From Lepidodermella squamata (lineage: Eukaryota; Gastrotricha), in assembly GCA_047495785.1 (NCBI GenBank), contig JBLDXI010000020.1, forward strand, positions 2,728,001-2,792,000: a stretch of 64,000 bases of DNA. The letters run 5' to 3'. The number at the start of each line of letters is the position of its first letter. Position 1 is the stretch's first letter. Under the pieces are notes generated by a model, which had not been told where the DNA came from, searched no databases, and worked only from the letters and a program-made list of their open reading frames with translations. A program made the translations under genes and the position numbers. This document shows positions 1-10,638 of this stretch, in pieces.

Positions 1-495
1 GTCCTTTAGTAGAGCACAAGAAGATCTTACTCAGGAAGTAAGAAATTGCCAGTAAATGCGGTGTTTATCCACGGGTTAAGAGTCTTTTCTCTCCACATCC
101 GATTCAAGTCCGAATCGAAGAGAAAGTGAGGATTTTTCATCTTTCATGGCACTTATCTTGAAAAAACCCATGGCTGCACCATAAGTTTTTGTATTCAAAC
201 AGTAGAGGAGATTGAGAAGAAGGTTTCAAAAGAGAAAACAGCACGAACCACGACAACTTATCCACGACTTTTTCGCCTTGATGGACAATCACATTTTAAG
301 CTCAAAATCGAACTTCAAAACTGGGCTATTCACCTTACCTTACGCGGCAGAGCCCTTATTTCACCTGTAACAAGTTGAATGAAGCGCATACTTCTTATAA
401 AATAGCAAATATGCGGGTGCTACCATGATTTGCCATGATTTTCCATTCGGTCCCAGACCGCGGTAACAAGACGGTTATGGTAAGGAGTCATCCGA
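1..495 (+). repeat. Left inverted-repeat arm
   Basis: This arm is the mirror copy of 2437-2936. It is truncated by the window edge or coincidentally begins there. The copies diverge just after a shared GGTAAGGAGT, where the left arm carries an extra CAT. Confidence 0.85.
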
Positions 496-2436
496 TTTCA
501 ATCTCTCAATGAAGTCATGGTATCTATGGACTGACGTATTAAAGATGCATTTTCGATCATTTTTAGCAACGGTAATTGCTTCCTTGTATCTGGTACGTTG
601 GTCTTTTCGTATTCTCAAAAACTTCCATGCAAGTTGCAACTTGATTTTGCTCATTCCTTTTGCGAATGCTCCTTATGGAGCGCTAATTGCTGGGCTCAAC
701 TTAGCTTTTGTTATCCTTCCATTTGTAGGGTGTAGAGTGGAGTGTGGTTCGGAAGTGCAAGAAGCCGTGGATAATAACGATTTGAATCAGCATTTCACCT
801 CCAAAGAAAGATTGCCTTGTTCCCCTCATTAGAAGGAAATGAGAGAAAACTTGGCTTACATAGTCTGAGTGATAGAGGAAAAGAAAAACCGCCGACAGCG
901 CCATCTGCTTCATCATGTCGGTGTATTGTGTGGTATTCAAGAAAATCAGCTGGAGTGAACACTTTTGCAACGATGGATCGAAACGTTTTCATGTCGGATT
1001 AGCGGTTGTTATAGAAAGAAAAGATGTTCCTTGAAACCTCTATCGACGGAGCGGTCGACAGTAGGTGGGTCAATCGCACAATAGAGGCCGGCGAGGGACA
1101 CGCAAGAAATCGTTTGTGTTGTGGAATAATGTAGCTTAACGACAGCATTCTCTTCCGCACTGGTCAGATTAGAGAAAAATGGCCATCCGTCGCGGTTTTT
1201 TTTATTACGGACGGTAAACATCAGCCAAATTCATTAAATTGACTGATCTGAGAAGAGCGATAGATTCAAGTGCTGCTACAGTCCCTCGGGATAACTTTTC
1301 CCATTGGCGCTAAAACGTGATACAGTGCCATCTCATGTGGCTAAAATCCTTGCTTTTTAGTAATTTCAATCAACGCTGCACTCAACTCAACTTTCCAAAC
1401 CGCGGAAACACCTTGATCCGTCATTTTCCCATATTTTCCGTCAAATGCGTCTATCGCGTTCTATTGTTGGCGCCGCCCACCGTCAACTTTTTTGTTTCCT
1501 GTTCAAAGAACTAACTAGCTTGCAAGTGCCTTTAGATAGGAAGCATCATCTTCGGGTAGCTGAGTTTGTGACCAATGTATGTAAGTTGGGTAGGTTACAT
1601 TTGGTTAGGACCAGAGGGCAGACTCCCGTAGCCCATCTCCTTTTGGTCCGATGTTGTGAGCATTTTAAGCACAGGGGCCCCGCCAAGGCAGGAGACGTCG
1701 GTCACTCCAAGTCTCTGGTAAACCAAGACCAAGTCTCCCAATTTGCTGGTAGCTCGTTAGCTAAAGCTTTTCTAGACGATCGTTTTGCACTCGCTGAGAG
1801 TCCGCTTTCTACGACAGCAGGGCGTACGCGACGCGACACAACGTTTGCCGTGAATTACGTTGCCCGCTACCGCCACGGGGAGGCTGCCGTTGTCGCTTGA
1901 ACAGCAGTCAGCTCTACGATCTAACACTCATTTGGGTAATTTTGTCAATAGGGCTTTCCATATTAGCAGTGTGGAACTTTAGCTCAGGGGATGGAAGGTT
2001 TTAGCGAACTGAATCGTTCAACCAAACAATGGCTGAAACTCGAAGGCGAGAGAATTAGCCGGTGGCTAGTAGTACAGCCGCGCATGTAGGCACTCATGCC
2101 GCTGCAAAATCCAGTCCAAGGGCCAACCGAGGCCGCTACAATGAATCGCTACAATGAATGAGGGCCATTGTGGGCCATTACGGTGATACTTTTGCGCGTT
2201 CACGGAACAGTGTGATGAAATCAACAACAGTATAGGTATGATACCATTCTATCAGAATCCTTCCAGATCAAAGAAAAACCAACTCGGGTTGTTACTTCTG
2301 CTATCATCTCACGAAGGGCACTCCGTATGAGCAATTAAAGACCTAATGGTTTCACCCCCAAAATGTCTGGGATACGATGTAAGTAAAGGCGGGTGTCGAT
2401 AATTACGATGGGAAACGCATCTTTACTACGCAGGTC

Positions 2437-2936
2437 AACGGAAATCGGACTCCTTACCATAACCGTCTTGTTACCGCGGTCTGGGACCGAATGGAAAATC
2501 ATGGCAAATCATGGTAGCACCCGCATATTTGCTATTTTATAAGAAGTATGCGCTTCATTCAACTTGTTACAGGTGAAATAAGGGCTCTGCCGCGTAAGGT
2601 AAGGTGAATAGCCCAGTTTTGAAGTTCGATTTTGAGCTTAAAATGTGATTGTCCATCAAGGCGAAAAAGTCGTGGATAAGTTGTCGTGGTTCGTGCTGTT
2701 TTCTCTTTTGAAACCTTCTTCTCAATCTCCTCTACTGTTTGAATACAAAAACTTATGGTGCAGCCATGGGTTTTTTCAAGATAAGTGCCATGAAAGATGA
2801 AAAATCCTCACTTTCTCTTCGATTCGGACTTGAATCGGATGTGGAGAGAAAAGACTCTTAACCCGTGGATAAACACCGCATTTACTGGCAATTTCTTACT
2901 TCCTGAGTAAGATCTTCTTGTGCTCTACTAAAGGAC
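2437..2936 (-). repeat. Right inverted-repeat arm
   Basis: Reverse complement of 1-495, apparently perfect over nearly all of its length. It is followed directly by diverged sequence that itself resembles part of the arm (see 2937-3420), so the arm looks like one unit of a short tandem array. Confidence 0.85.
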
Positions 2937-3420
2937 GTGAAAAACTGTGGTTGAACCCATGCTCTTTCTTGCAGCAATGCCCCAAAAGACGCCAGGCCAT
3001 GCATTTTCGAGGTGTTGGGTGTGACGTAGTGAGTGCTAATCAGGACGAAAAAGTCTTGGATAAGTTGGGGTGGTTCTTGTTGTTTTCCCTGTTAAAACCT
3101 TCCTCCTAGTGCCTTCTCCTATTTGACTACAAAAAGCTATGGTGCAACCATGGGTGTTTTCGAGATAAGAGCGACTAAAAACATACAATTTTCGCTTTTT
3201 CCACGATTTTCAAGCCGGGAGGGAAAATACTGAAAAGCCGTGGATGTCCTCCATATTAACTGGCTATTTCTTACTTCCCTAATAAGCCCTCCATGTGCTC
3301 GGCTAGGGAATGTGAAAAAACTGTGGGTGAACCCATTTTGGTTTTCGCAGAAACGCCGCTCAAGACACCAGTGGGTGCATTTTTCCAAGGTTTTTGCGCT
3401 TTCAGATCACTTTCAAGTCG
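2937..3420 (+). repeat. Diverged tandem copy of the inverted-repeat arm
   Basis: From about 3045 the sequence follows the right arm from about 2660 with many substitutions. Shared landmarks in the same order are GGATAAGTTG, ATGGTGCA(A/G)CCATGGG, a stretch ending in TTTCTTACTTCC, and GTGAAAAA(A)CTGTGG followed by GAACCCAT. The spacing implies a repeat unit of roughly 350-390 bp, with a recent copy inside the element and an older copy outside. No coding function is visible. Confidence 0.6.
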
Positions 3421-3698
3421 CCTAGCGGTGAATAACCCACGGTTGCACATGCTTTTCTATCGATTTCCTGATACTTTCGACAGTTCTCTACCAGGTAAGC
3501 AGAAGATTTCATGGTAACATCCACAAAAGCGCACTTATATTTGTTGGTCATTTGTCCAGTACATTCATTTTTTTCACACAGAATGCGGGCTATAAGTATA
3601 TCTTATAATATTATGCGCGCGTAGTACTTCTTATTGTGCGCAGTACTCTGTATAGGAATTTTTTTCTCGTTGGTCGGCTTTAGCGCAAAATCATCGAC
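3421..3698. other. Intergenic, nothing recognised
   Basis: The sequence is AT-rich and lies between the decayed repeat and the small Cys-rich gene. I see no gene, RNA or further copy of the repeat. Confidence 0.5.
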
Positions 3699-4008
3699 AT
3701 GTTCACGAACTGTTCTGACGCTTCATTCCCGCTTTTCTACAACAGGGCAACGTACAAAACTGTCCAGGCCGACTGTGATAAACTCGTAGCTTATGTCAAG
3801 TAAGAGCCGCATATTTCAGCTGCAGGAACTTATTCAATCAAATAATTTTCGCTTCAGCGCGCATACCCTCAACTGCCCGCCCCAGCAAGTTCGTGAGCTT
3901 CGTTGCACTAACGTCGAGGAATCGGTGAAAAACTTCTGCAGCAACAGCCGTCTAGCTCCAAACGTCTGCTACCCGTGCCTCGGCCAGGGCTGCGAAAATT
4001 TAGCGTAA
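3699..4008 (+). CDS. Small Cys-rich protein, two exons, unknown function
   Basis: I do not recognise this gene. A reading chain starts at ATG 3699 (MFTNCSD...), runs to 3799 before a GTAAGA donor, and resumes at 3858 after a CTTCAG acceptor, ending with TAA at 4008. The 58 bp intron and 252 coding bases give an 83-residue product. Cysteines are regularly spaced, most densely in the second half (NCPP, ELRC, NFC, NVCYPCLGQGC), as in small disulphide-bonded secreted domains. No signal peptide is visible, so an upstream exon may be missing. The second exon alone could also be read from an ATG at 3793. The spliced model is favoured because it joins two Cys-containing open stretches in frame. Transcript evidence is needed to accept it. 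Confidence 0.35.
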
Positions 4009-4549
4009 TTGAAATACCAATTTTGAAATGTTTCTTTTAAAAACATATATTCCTCAAATTATTAGGAACGCTTCCTGTGATCGAAAACTGAGCTGCATGA
4101 CGTATGCCAAATACTTACATATCAACATAGATACTATAATTTATTTCTTTCTCTCAGGAACAACTTCGCCAAATGCGCAGGATCCCAAGGTTAAAATTGT
4201 CCAAGACTGGGACAAACCATCAGATGTTAAAAATTGTTACCATGGGTGATATTACATACCTAGGTAGTTCTTATCTCACTGCGATTTTAAAGTTTTTCAA
4301 TAAAAAAAGTCATGCGAAAAAGATGTTCCATCTGCTCGTGGTCATGTCTGTTATTTATATCACGACTAGTTCATGCATCACGTCTCTGAAGTACAAAATG
4401 TACCTGGTGTAAACTAAAACCATCTTCCGGTAGCTTTCGAAACGATGTCTATTTAATCCGCCTTCATTCAACATATAGCATCCAGAAGCCGGAAAGATCT
4501 AAGTGAAGTAGGATTGAACGTTTATCGTACCGTTTTCATCAGTCTAAAG
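4009..4549. other. Intergenic upstream of the first receptor gene
   Basis: This stretch is AT-rich with only short unsupported open frames. It presumably holds the 5' flank of the receptor starting at 4550; I see no clear TATA element. Confidence 0.5.
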
Positions 4550-6829
4550 ATGAATATCTACTGCTGGATACTTTTAATTTTATCCTCGGGGTTATTAGCT
4601 GCCAAAGAATTTTCAGCATATAACAATTCCAAACCAGCAACATTGTCTTTCCTCGCTTTCCTACCATTTAACATGAAAGGCAGTTCTGCCTCTCCCGCGT
4701 GCGAGGCCGCGGTTCGCTTCGTTGTTAACCACGTAAATTCTCGTGGCGATATCCTTCCAGGCTATACATTGAGCTTGCAATTTGAAGATGAAGGACCTGG
4801 AGCTACTGCTGCAAACATAGGCCTGATGAAATTTATGCGCAACGGCTCCCATAAATCGCCAGTTGTTTTCGGACCAACGATTGCATGCCACACCCAAGCT
4901 TTGACAGCGCGAAAACTCGGCTTTACTGAGTTTTCACCTCAATGTGGTGGGCCTTACATTGTTTCCAGAAAAAAGCTGTTCTCGAGCTTATTCTCCGTTC
5001 AAATGCCCGCGGAATCGACGGTAATGGCAGCGCTGGCTTTCATCAAATTGATTGGCAATTGGAAAGAGATTGCAATCTTAACCAATGCCAATAATCCAAA
5101 TGAATATCTCATTGGTCAAAGATTGTATTCAGTGACAACTTCATCAGGAATCAATGTGCTTCATTATGCTAGCGAATATGACATTACAATGCAATCAGTA
5201 CTGGACATCAAGTCAAGCAACGCCCGTGTCATAGCTCTTGCTATCGTTTCGGCTCCGTTGTGTGCTAAATTGTTTTGCTTCGCCCATATGGCTGGCATGA
5301 GGGCTCCGTACTATGTTTTCGTTAACATTCTGTGGTGTTTCTTCCCTATTGAATCGCCTCCGCCCTTACCACCTGGTTGCAGTGGCAACATGATATCAGA
5401 ACAGTTGAAAATAACTTTTTATGGTGGGATTTACATGACTGGAATCACTTCGATTCAGGGACAATTCGGTTACACCACTTTAGACTTTGACAATAGCATT
5501 ATCGAGGCCATAAACGGTAGGGCACCTGATTACGGCTTAAGGCAACTGTGCCACGATGCCGCTGTCGCTGCGATTTCAACGCTGGAAAACTCAGACAGAA
5601 TTCTGCGGAAAAACTACAACAAGTCTTTGCTTGAATTCGAAAATGAGCCTGAATTGATAGGAAACGTCGTCAGTAGCATGGCAATGCGAACTAACATAGC
5701 AGGCATACGGACTAGTCGTATCACTTACGACGAGTTTGGAAACTTCGCGGAAGACTTTTACCTGTCTCAAATGAACAGCAGAGGTGATTGGGAAATCTTT
5801 GGCTCGTTATCACCGATTATCAATGCTAGCGTATCCTCACGATACCAGTTGGAGAGCTACAGGTTAAACATCAGTCATCGAGTTTCATGGTCTACCAAGT
5901 CGGGGCTTGCTCCGAAAGACTTGTCCTTCGTTGAACAAGTGGAGCTCAAATGTCTTGAGGGAGGATCTTACGGAATTTTGATCTCAGCTGTCGCTCTTTC
6001 GATTGCTCAAATAATTCTGACGGCCATTGCATGCAAGAAACAGAAAAATGCCGTTGTTCTGACTCCGGTTCGACGAATCTTTCTTCTTGGCCTATTCATT
6101 CTGTTTAACTTTGAAGCCTCAATTCTAGTCGCTGGGACCGATTATTTTATTGAAATATTGTGCTCTCTCGCCCCCGCAGTTTGCGTTATTTCAATAACGA
6201 TTTTTCACGCTCTGTTAGCGCTACTGCTGGGTTGCTTCCCGCAGATCAAATTGCGCAGGAAAGAGCAAGCTAATAGCTCGAAGAGCAAAAACACAACTTC
6301 AATGTATCCGGAGGATGTACCAAACGTTCAGCGTAGTGCAGAAAGGTCAGTCCGAAATTGTATAGGGAAACGTAATATTACCCCTTTAAGCTCTTTCCTC
6401 CTCGCGAACGTTGTGATACTAACTGGCTGGCTATCGGCTAACCAGCCGACAGTTTTACATTTTATTTCTGAGCCACAGTTTGACGAGTACCGAGACAGTT
6501 ATGTTGAATTCCGACAGTTTGTGTGTGCCTATGATAACTGGGCTTATTGGGTTGGATTTCTTCTTTTCCTGCAAATCCTTTGGCTGATTCCAGCGCTTTA
6601 TCGCGCTAATCGAATGCGACGAATCGAGCTGGAATCTAATATGGCATTGGAATTAACCATCATAAAGATAGCCTTGATCAACGCGGCCGCTACGTTTTTA
6701 GCTATTACCTTTATTATGCTGATCGTTTTATCGGGTAGGATATACTGTACCAAAACGATCGCTCTAGCGCTTTGCCACTTGCTATACTCGATATCAGCCT
6801 CGGGGATTTTGATGTTTCCGAAAACATGA
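4550..6829 (+). CDS. Class C G-protein-coupled receptor, GABA-B-like, intronless copy 1
   Basis: A single open exon of about 759 residues starts at ATG 4550, with a hydrophobic signal peptide (MNIYCWILLILSSGLLAAK). Residues ~30-460 form the ligand-binding Venus-flytrap domain: the ordered segments LAFLPF, GPTIACH, a Cys-containing FSPQCGGPYI and NANNPNEYLIG match the receptor family ligand-binding region of GABA-B-type receptors. About seven hydrophobic segments follow between residues ~473 and 757, with a long polar loop near 560-610. There is no C-terminal coiled coil, so GABA-B1/B2-style dimerisation is not predicted from sequence, and the ligand is unknown. It is a tandem paralog of 7304-9718; both lack introns, while the related gene at 48813 has seven. 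Retroposition followed by tandem duplication is one explanation. The family call is firm; the ligand is open. Confidence 0.8.
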   Translation: MNIYCWILLILSSGLLAAKEFSAYNNSKPATLSFLAFLPFNMKGSSASPACEAAVRFVVNHVNSRGDILPGYTLSLQFEDEGPGATAANIGLMKFMRNGSHKSPVVFGPTIACHTQALTARKLGFTEFSPQCGGPYIVSRKKLFSSLFSVQMPAESTVMAALAFIKLIGNWKEIAILTNANNPNEYLIGQRLYSVTTSSGINVLHYASEYDITMQSVLDIKSSNARVIALAIVSAPLCAKLFCFAHMAGMRAPYYVFVNILWCFFPIESPPPLPPGCSGNMISEQLKITFYGGIYMTGITSIQGQFGYTTLDFDNSIIEAINGRAPDYGLRQLCHDAAVAAISTLENSDRILRKNYNKSLLEFENEPELIGNVVSSMAMRTNIAGIRTSRITYDEFGNFAEDFYLSQMNSRGDWEIFGSLSPIINASVSSRYQLESYRLNISHRVSWSTKSGLAPKDLSFVEQVELKCLEGGSYGILISAVALSIAQIILTAIACKKQKNAVVLTPVRRIFLLGLFILFNFEASILVAGTDYFIEILCSLAPAVCVISITIFHALLALLLGCFPQIKLRRKEQANSSKSKNTTSMYPEDVPNVQRSAERSVRNCIGKRNITPLSSFLLANVVILTGWLSANQPTVLHFISEPQFDEYRDSYVEFRQFVCAYDNWAYWVGFLLFLQILWLIPALYRANRMRRIELESNMALELTIIKIALINAAATFLAITFIMLIVLSGRIYCTKTIALALCHLLYSISASGILMFPKT

Positions 6830-7303
6830 TGAAAACTGAGCACAATAAACCTTATCGATTATCATGCTGCTATTCAAATAAATCAGTTCAGTTATCAGTT
6901 AAATTTTGACCCAGGTCAGTAATCGCAATCTGTGTAATTTCGATAAGATTTAATGAAGAGCAGAGATTTAATCTCGGAAATTGATAACTCGGACTTGGCA
7001 GAATACATTATGTCGTTGAATTGAGCTCAACTTGAGACGTAGATCGATCGAATACAAGACGTCACATGAAATATGCATGATGACTTTGATGAGATCGTGG
7101 TTGGGGTGATGTTATAACGCCGCTGAAACTAGAATTCTCAACCTGGATATGTCTCAGAACTATAATCGATGAATGTTTGATTTGTCCAGAAGAACGTAAG
7201 GCGTCTTGTCCCAGTGCAGTTTGAAAACATCTTGAGCCCGTGGCGAAGACAAAACTGCAATCAACTAAGATTGCCACGAGGTATATATAATGCTTGTTGA
7301 CGA
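6830..7303. other. Intergenic between the two tandem receptors
   Basis: It holds the 3' flank of the first receptor (AATAAA-like motifs near 6843 and 6878) and the 5' flank of the second, including the TATA-like sequence listed separately. No further gene is seen. Confidence 0.6.
7282..7290 (+). promoter_or_regulatory. TATA-like element of the second receptor gene
   Basis: The string TATATATAA lies 14 bp before ATG 7304 and 38 bp before the in-frame ATG 7328. If transcription begins about 25-30 bp downstream, ATG 7304 would fall outside the transcript and ATG 7328 would be the true start. This is inference from spacing only. Confidence 0.35.
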
Positions 7304-9718
7304 ATGAAGAAATGCATCTTCTCAAGGATGAATTTTCTGACAAAGCTATTTGCTGCTCTCGTGTTGCCACTGATCGCCAAATTTGGCGATGGCAAGGAGT
7401 TCAAGGCTAATCTGTCATTGCTGGCTCTGTTTCCCTTTGATGATAAGGGCCAGATCACGTGGCCAGGCTGCGAAATAACTCTCAAGATAATGACTGATTA
7501 CGCTAATTCTCGCGACGATCTCTTACCAAGTTACAGGCTGGTACCAGAAATCATCAACGAAGGTCCAAATGCCATCATATCTAATTCTGCGCTGGTAAAA
7601 TATTACCGCGATCGCATTGAAAAGCCGGACTTGGCCGTCTACCCTTCACCGGTAATTTTGGGACCTACCATCGCTTGCCATGTGTCATCAATGACAGTTC
7701 GCTATCTGGGATTGACTCAGTTTTCTGAGCAATGTGCTGGTCCTTATATTCTGGCTAGGAAGAACCTGTTCTCGAATCTATATCCCGGTTCGGCACCTAC
7801 AGCAATATCGTCTCTTGCTGGGATGGCACTAGTCAAAGTGGTAGGGAAATGGAAAGAAATTTCAGTGCTAACCAATGCAAACAATCCAAATGAAAACCTG
7901 ATGGGGAAAACGATGCAGGATTTCGCTGGAAAAATGGGAGTCGATGTGCTTGTATACGCGAACGAATACGATATAACCATGGATACGATGAGGAGCTTCA
8001 AGGAGACGAATACGAGAATAATCAGTGTTTCTATTGTGCAGAAACCGCTTTGCATCAAATTTCTCTGCTTGGCGTATGACGCGGGAATTCGGGCGCCTTC
8101 TTACGTTTTCATTTTCCTGACTCTCAACTGCATTTTCTCCCCAGATGGTCCAGGCCTTCCTATACCACCAGGATGTAGTAGAGATACTTTGAGATTTCAG
8201 CTGAAGAGTTCATTTTTCGCAGGAACCTATGCTAATCGTATTGGACTTGAGCCAAATGCCGAGAGTTTTGGTTACAGTTTCCCAGAGTTTGAAGCAAGAT
8301 TCAACAACGCCACAGCCGGGCAGAAACCGATAGACTATGACTTCCGTACAACTTGCTATGATACAGTCTCGGCTGCGATTTTGACCTTGAACAAAACCGA
8401 TGAAATTCTGCGAAGAGACTACAACAAGTCTTTGCTCGATTTTCGAGTTTCTCCGGATATTGTCGGAAAAGTCGCTAATGATTCTGCTCTTCGGGTGAAC
8501 TTCATGGGCTTGCGAATGGGAAAATACTCGTACAATAGTGAGAGAGATTTGTCCGAAGACCTGTGGGTTGGTCAGTTGATCGATGATAAACTACGAATGC
8601 TTATCAGGCTTAAAAAATTGAACGACGCCGACACGGTGAAAAATGATACGGACATTCTGTATGGCTACAAAGTTATCTTGCTGGAGAAAGCGATTTGGTC
8701 GACGAAGCTTGGTACACCTCCAAAAGATCTCTCGGATGTTTCCCACCGATATAAAGAATGTGGCACGCAAGTGATTGCCTCGATTTCATCGATAGCTGTA
8801 GTATTTTCTCTATACGAAATTGTGATTGTGGCGAAGTCCATGCGCAAGTGTGTTCCGAAGTTGTATTTCGATAGATTTCATAAACTCCTGTTGGCGACCG
8901 GCTGTCTGATGTTGAATTTATCGGCAGCAATACTCGTTTCTGGCAGCGATTATTTCCCGGATATTGAATGTTCCTTTCGGCCTGTTTTACCTGCAGTTGG
9001 AATCACCTTGATCAACAGTGTCATTTGTGTGAATCTGTTCGGCTTCAAGATTATGCGTCTTCCCCATAAAACTCGAACTGGTGAGCCCGCAATGAGTAAT
9101 AGCAAGAATAGTGATTATGCATCGAAGGGAGCAACGGCTAACTCGCAAAAGCATGGCAAAACAAAAAATCTTGCGGTGTCAAGCATTAGCGGCATCTCAT
9201 CGACTCATGCGAAGCATGTTGAAGTGGCACCAGTTTTCAACTTGCGAAACCGTTGTCTCCTTTTCGGGCTGATTGTTGTCGCTATGATTATTACCGCGGT
9301 CATCCTGGGAACTTGGTTTACGGTTGATCCATCTATTTCTACTCTCACAGTATCTCCAGCAGCATTTGATGACGTGGCAGATGAATACTTCAGCAGCATT
9401 GGTCGCAATTGTTCTTCTGAAGATCAAACCTTTTGGCTTCTTGCGCTTCTCATCATAAATGGGATAATTCTACTAGCCTCAGCACTTTTCGCCTATGGAA
9501 CAGTAAGATTATTCATTCCTACTGGTCTGGTCAATGCGTGCAAAAGGCTGCGTCTAGCTGCAGCAAATGCTTCTACTTTGTTTCCGGGAATAATTCTGAT
9601 AATGATAATAGTTGCTTCCGGGCATGATTCTAGAACGCAAGTCATTGTGATGAGTGTGGGTCAATTAATCTACGGTTTCACAAGCTGCAGCATTCTTCTG
9701 CTAAAAATCAAGAGCTGA
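7304..9718 (+). CDS. Class C G-protein-coupled receptor, GABA-B-like, intronless copy 2
   Basis: One uninterrupted exon of 804 residues from ATG 7304, or 796 from ATG 7328, which sits just before the hydrophobic signal segment MNFLTKLFAALVLPLIAKF. It parallels the gene at 4550 throughout: GPTIACH, an FSEQCAGPYILARK segment, NANNPNENLMG, YANEYDITM, RDYNKSLLDF, then seven hydrophobic segments from residue ~485. The ectodomain is a periplasmic-binding-protein-like Venus flytrap. No coiled-coil tail is present. Family knowledge places the product in the plasma membrane, coupled to G proteins; ligand and partners are unknown. Transmembrane regions and loops are more diverged from copy 1 than the ectodomain core, so the duplication is not recent. 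A polar Ser/Lys-rich loop at ~590-640 is likely intracellular. Confidence 0.8.
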   Translation: MKKCIFSRMNFLTKLFAALVLPLIAKFGDGKEFKANLSLLALFPFDDKGQITWPGCEITLKIMTDYANSRDDLLPSYRLVPEIINEGPNAIISNSALVKYYRDRIEKPDLAVYPSPVILGPTIACHVSSMTVRYLGLTQFSEQCAGPYILARKNLFSNLYPGSAPTAISSLAGMALVKVVGKWKEISVLTNANNPNENLMGKTMQDFAGKMGVDVLVYANEYDITMDTMRSFKETNTRIISVSIVQKPLCIKFLCLAYDAGIRAPSYVFIFLTLNCIFSPDGPGLPIPPGCSRDTLRFQLKSSFFAGTYANRIGLEPNAESFGYSFPEFEARFNNATAGQKPIDYDFRTTCYDTVSAAILTLNKTDEILRRDYNKSLLDFRVSPDIVGKVANDSALRVNFMGLRMGKYSYNSERDLSEDLWVGQLIDDKLRMLIRLKKLNDADTVKNDTDILYGYKVILLEKAIWSTKLGTPPKDLSDVSHRYKECGTQVIASISSIAVVFSLYEIVIVAKSMRKCVPKLYFDRFHKLLLATGCLMLNLSAAILVSGSDYFPDIECSFRPVLPAVGITLINSVICVNLFGFKIMRLPHKTRTGEPAMSNSKNSDYASKGATANSQKHGKTKNLAVSSISGISSTHAKHVEVAPVFNLRNRCLLFGLIVVAMIITAVILGTWFTVDPSISTLTVSPAAFDDVADEYFSSIGRNCSSEDQTFWLLALLIINGIILLASALFAYGTVRLFIPTGLVNACKRLRLAAANASTLFPGIILIMIIVASGHDSRTQVIVMSVGQLIYGFTSCSILLLKIKS

Positions 9719-10638
9719 TTTTTGATCTCTTGCATCTCTTTTAGGCAAAATAATTATGGTATAGGTACCGTACTGAGGTAGTCACAGTAGTTACAGTAGG
9801 TTTACCGTCAACCTAGCGCTAAATAAAGTGTAAATTGATGCTTGAAGAAAGCTATGCTTGGTAGGTTCTTGCCGATTTAATAAATGCCTAGGTAAGCGGT
9901 TATAAGCACATTCCTCTCAAGGCATGGAGTCTTTGTTTCAACGTATTTGAGAAATAACGCCCATATAATATAAATTGGCGCAAAAATTCAACACTTACGA
10001 TAAGACTTATGATCTCAATATTCAACAAGAAACATCTTTTGAGGGATTCCGAGCTGATATGCAGATAATGTCTCATCGTGACTCCAAACGGTGCAAGTTT
10101 TTTTTTGCTGGAGCGTTACGAACTATCCTCGTTTCTGACAAGATCATGGAAGAAAACGAGGACTAGCGACAGGAAAACGAAAGATGTTCGATGGATGGAT
10201 GGATGGATGGATAGATAGATGGATGGATGGATGGTTGTTAGACCCTGACACCAATTCTGGTGATTTAACAGAGCTTGGGTTGATAAGTTAAAACCTGTCA
10301 CCGATGATTCGGTGTTAGGCGCAGAGTGGCACAATAGAATACGAAAATAAATTATAAAAATAGAGCTATATATCTATTTGGTCCATTCAGACACCTGCGA
10401 GACCAGACCTCGATTCGATTTCGAAGGAAAAAACGTCAGATAAATGTATTGCGATTGAATAATTTAAATTTTCAATTATCTTTTAAATTCTAAGATTCTA
10501 AATTATTAGGGTATTATTATTTATACATATGAACGACCTTGATCTGCTTGGCAACAGGAGACGCCTGCCTGGATCGGCACATTGAAAGCCTACCGGATCA
10601 TCTTATCGTTGTCTTTATTTGAGTCGCTTTTGTAATAA
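9719..10638. other. Intergenic between receptor and NME8-like gene
   Basis: Apart from a GATG microsatellite and AATAAA-like motifs near 9822 and 9878 I see no gene. The short open frame at about 9975-10166 has no ATG at its start and no recognisable content. Confidence 0.5.
10190..10234 (+). repeat. (ATGG)n microsatellite
   Basis: About eleven tandem tetranucleotides, ATGG with a short ATAG interruption near 10210-10219. Confidence 0.9.

Larger units (their letters stand above)
1..2936. mobile_element. Long-inverted-repeat DNA element (foldback or TIR type), no transposase recognised
   Basis: The first ~495 bases reappear as their reverse complement ending at 2936; I compared both arms by eye and found no clear mismatch until about 495/2437. 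The ~1.94 kb between the arms has no recognisable transposase or reverse transcriptase. Its longest open frame (about 1445-1900, +) has no motif I know. This fits a non-autonomous foldback or long-TIR element, or a segmental inverted duplication. The left arm begins exactly at the window edge, so the true repeat may be longer, and no target-site duplication can be tested. Near-identity of the arms argues for recent formation or ongoing gene conversion. Confidence 0.75.

Noticed and set aside
1445-1900. 151-codon open frame in the core of the left element, and Cys-containing frames on its opposite strand resembling a gag zinc knuckle
   Set aside because: No transposase or zinc-knuckle spacing holds over more than a few residues, and the minus-strand frames are short and broken.
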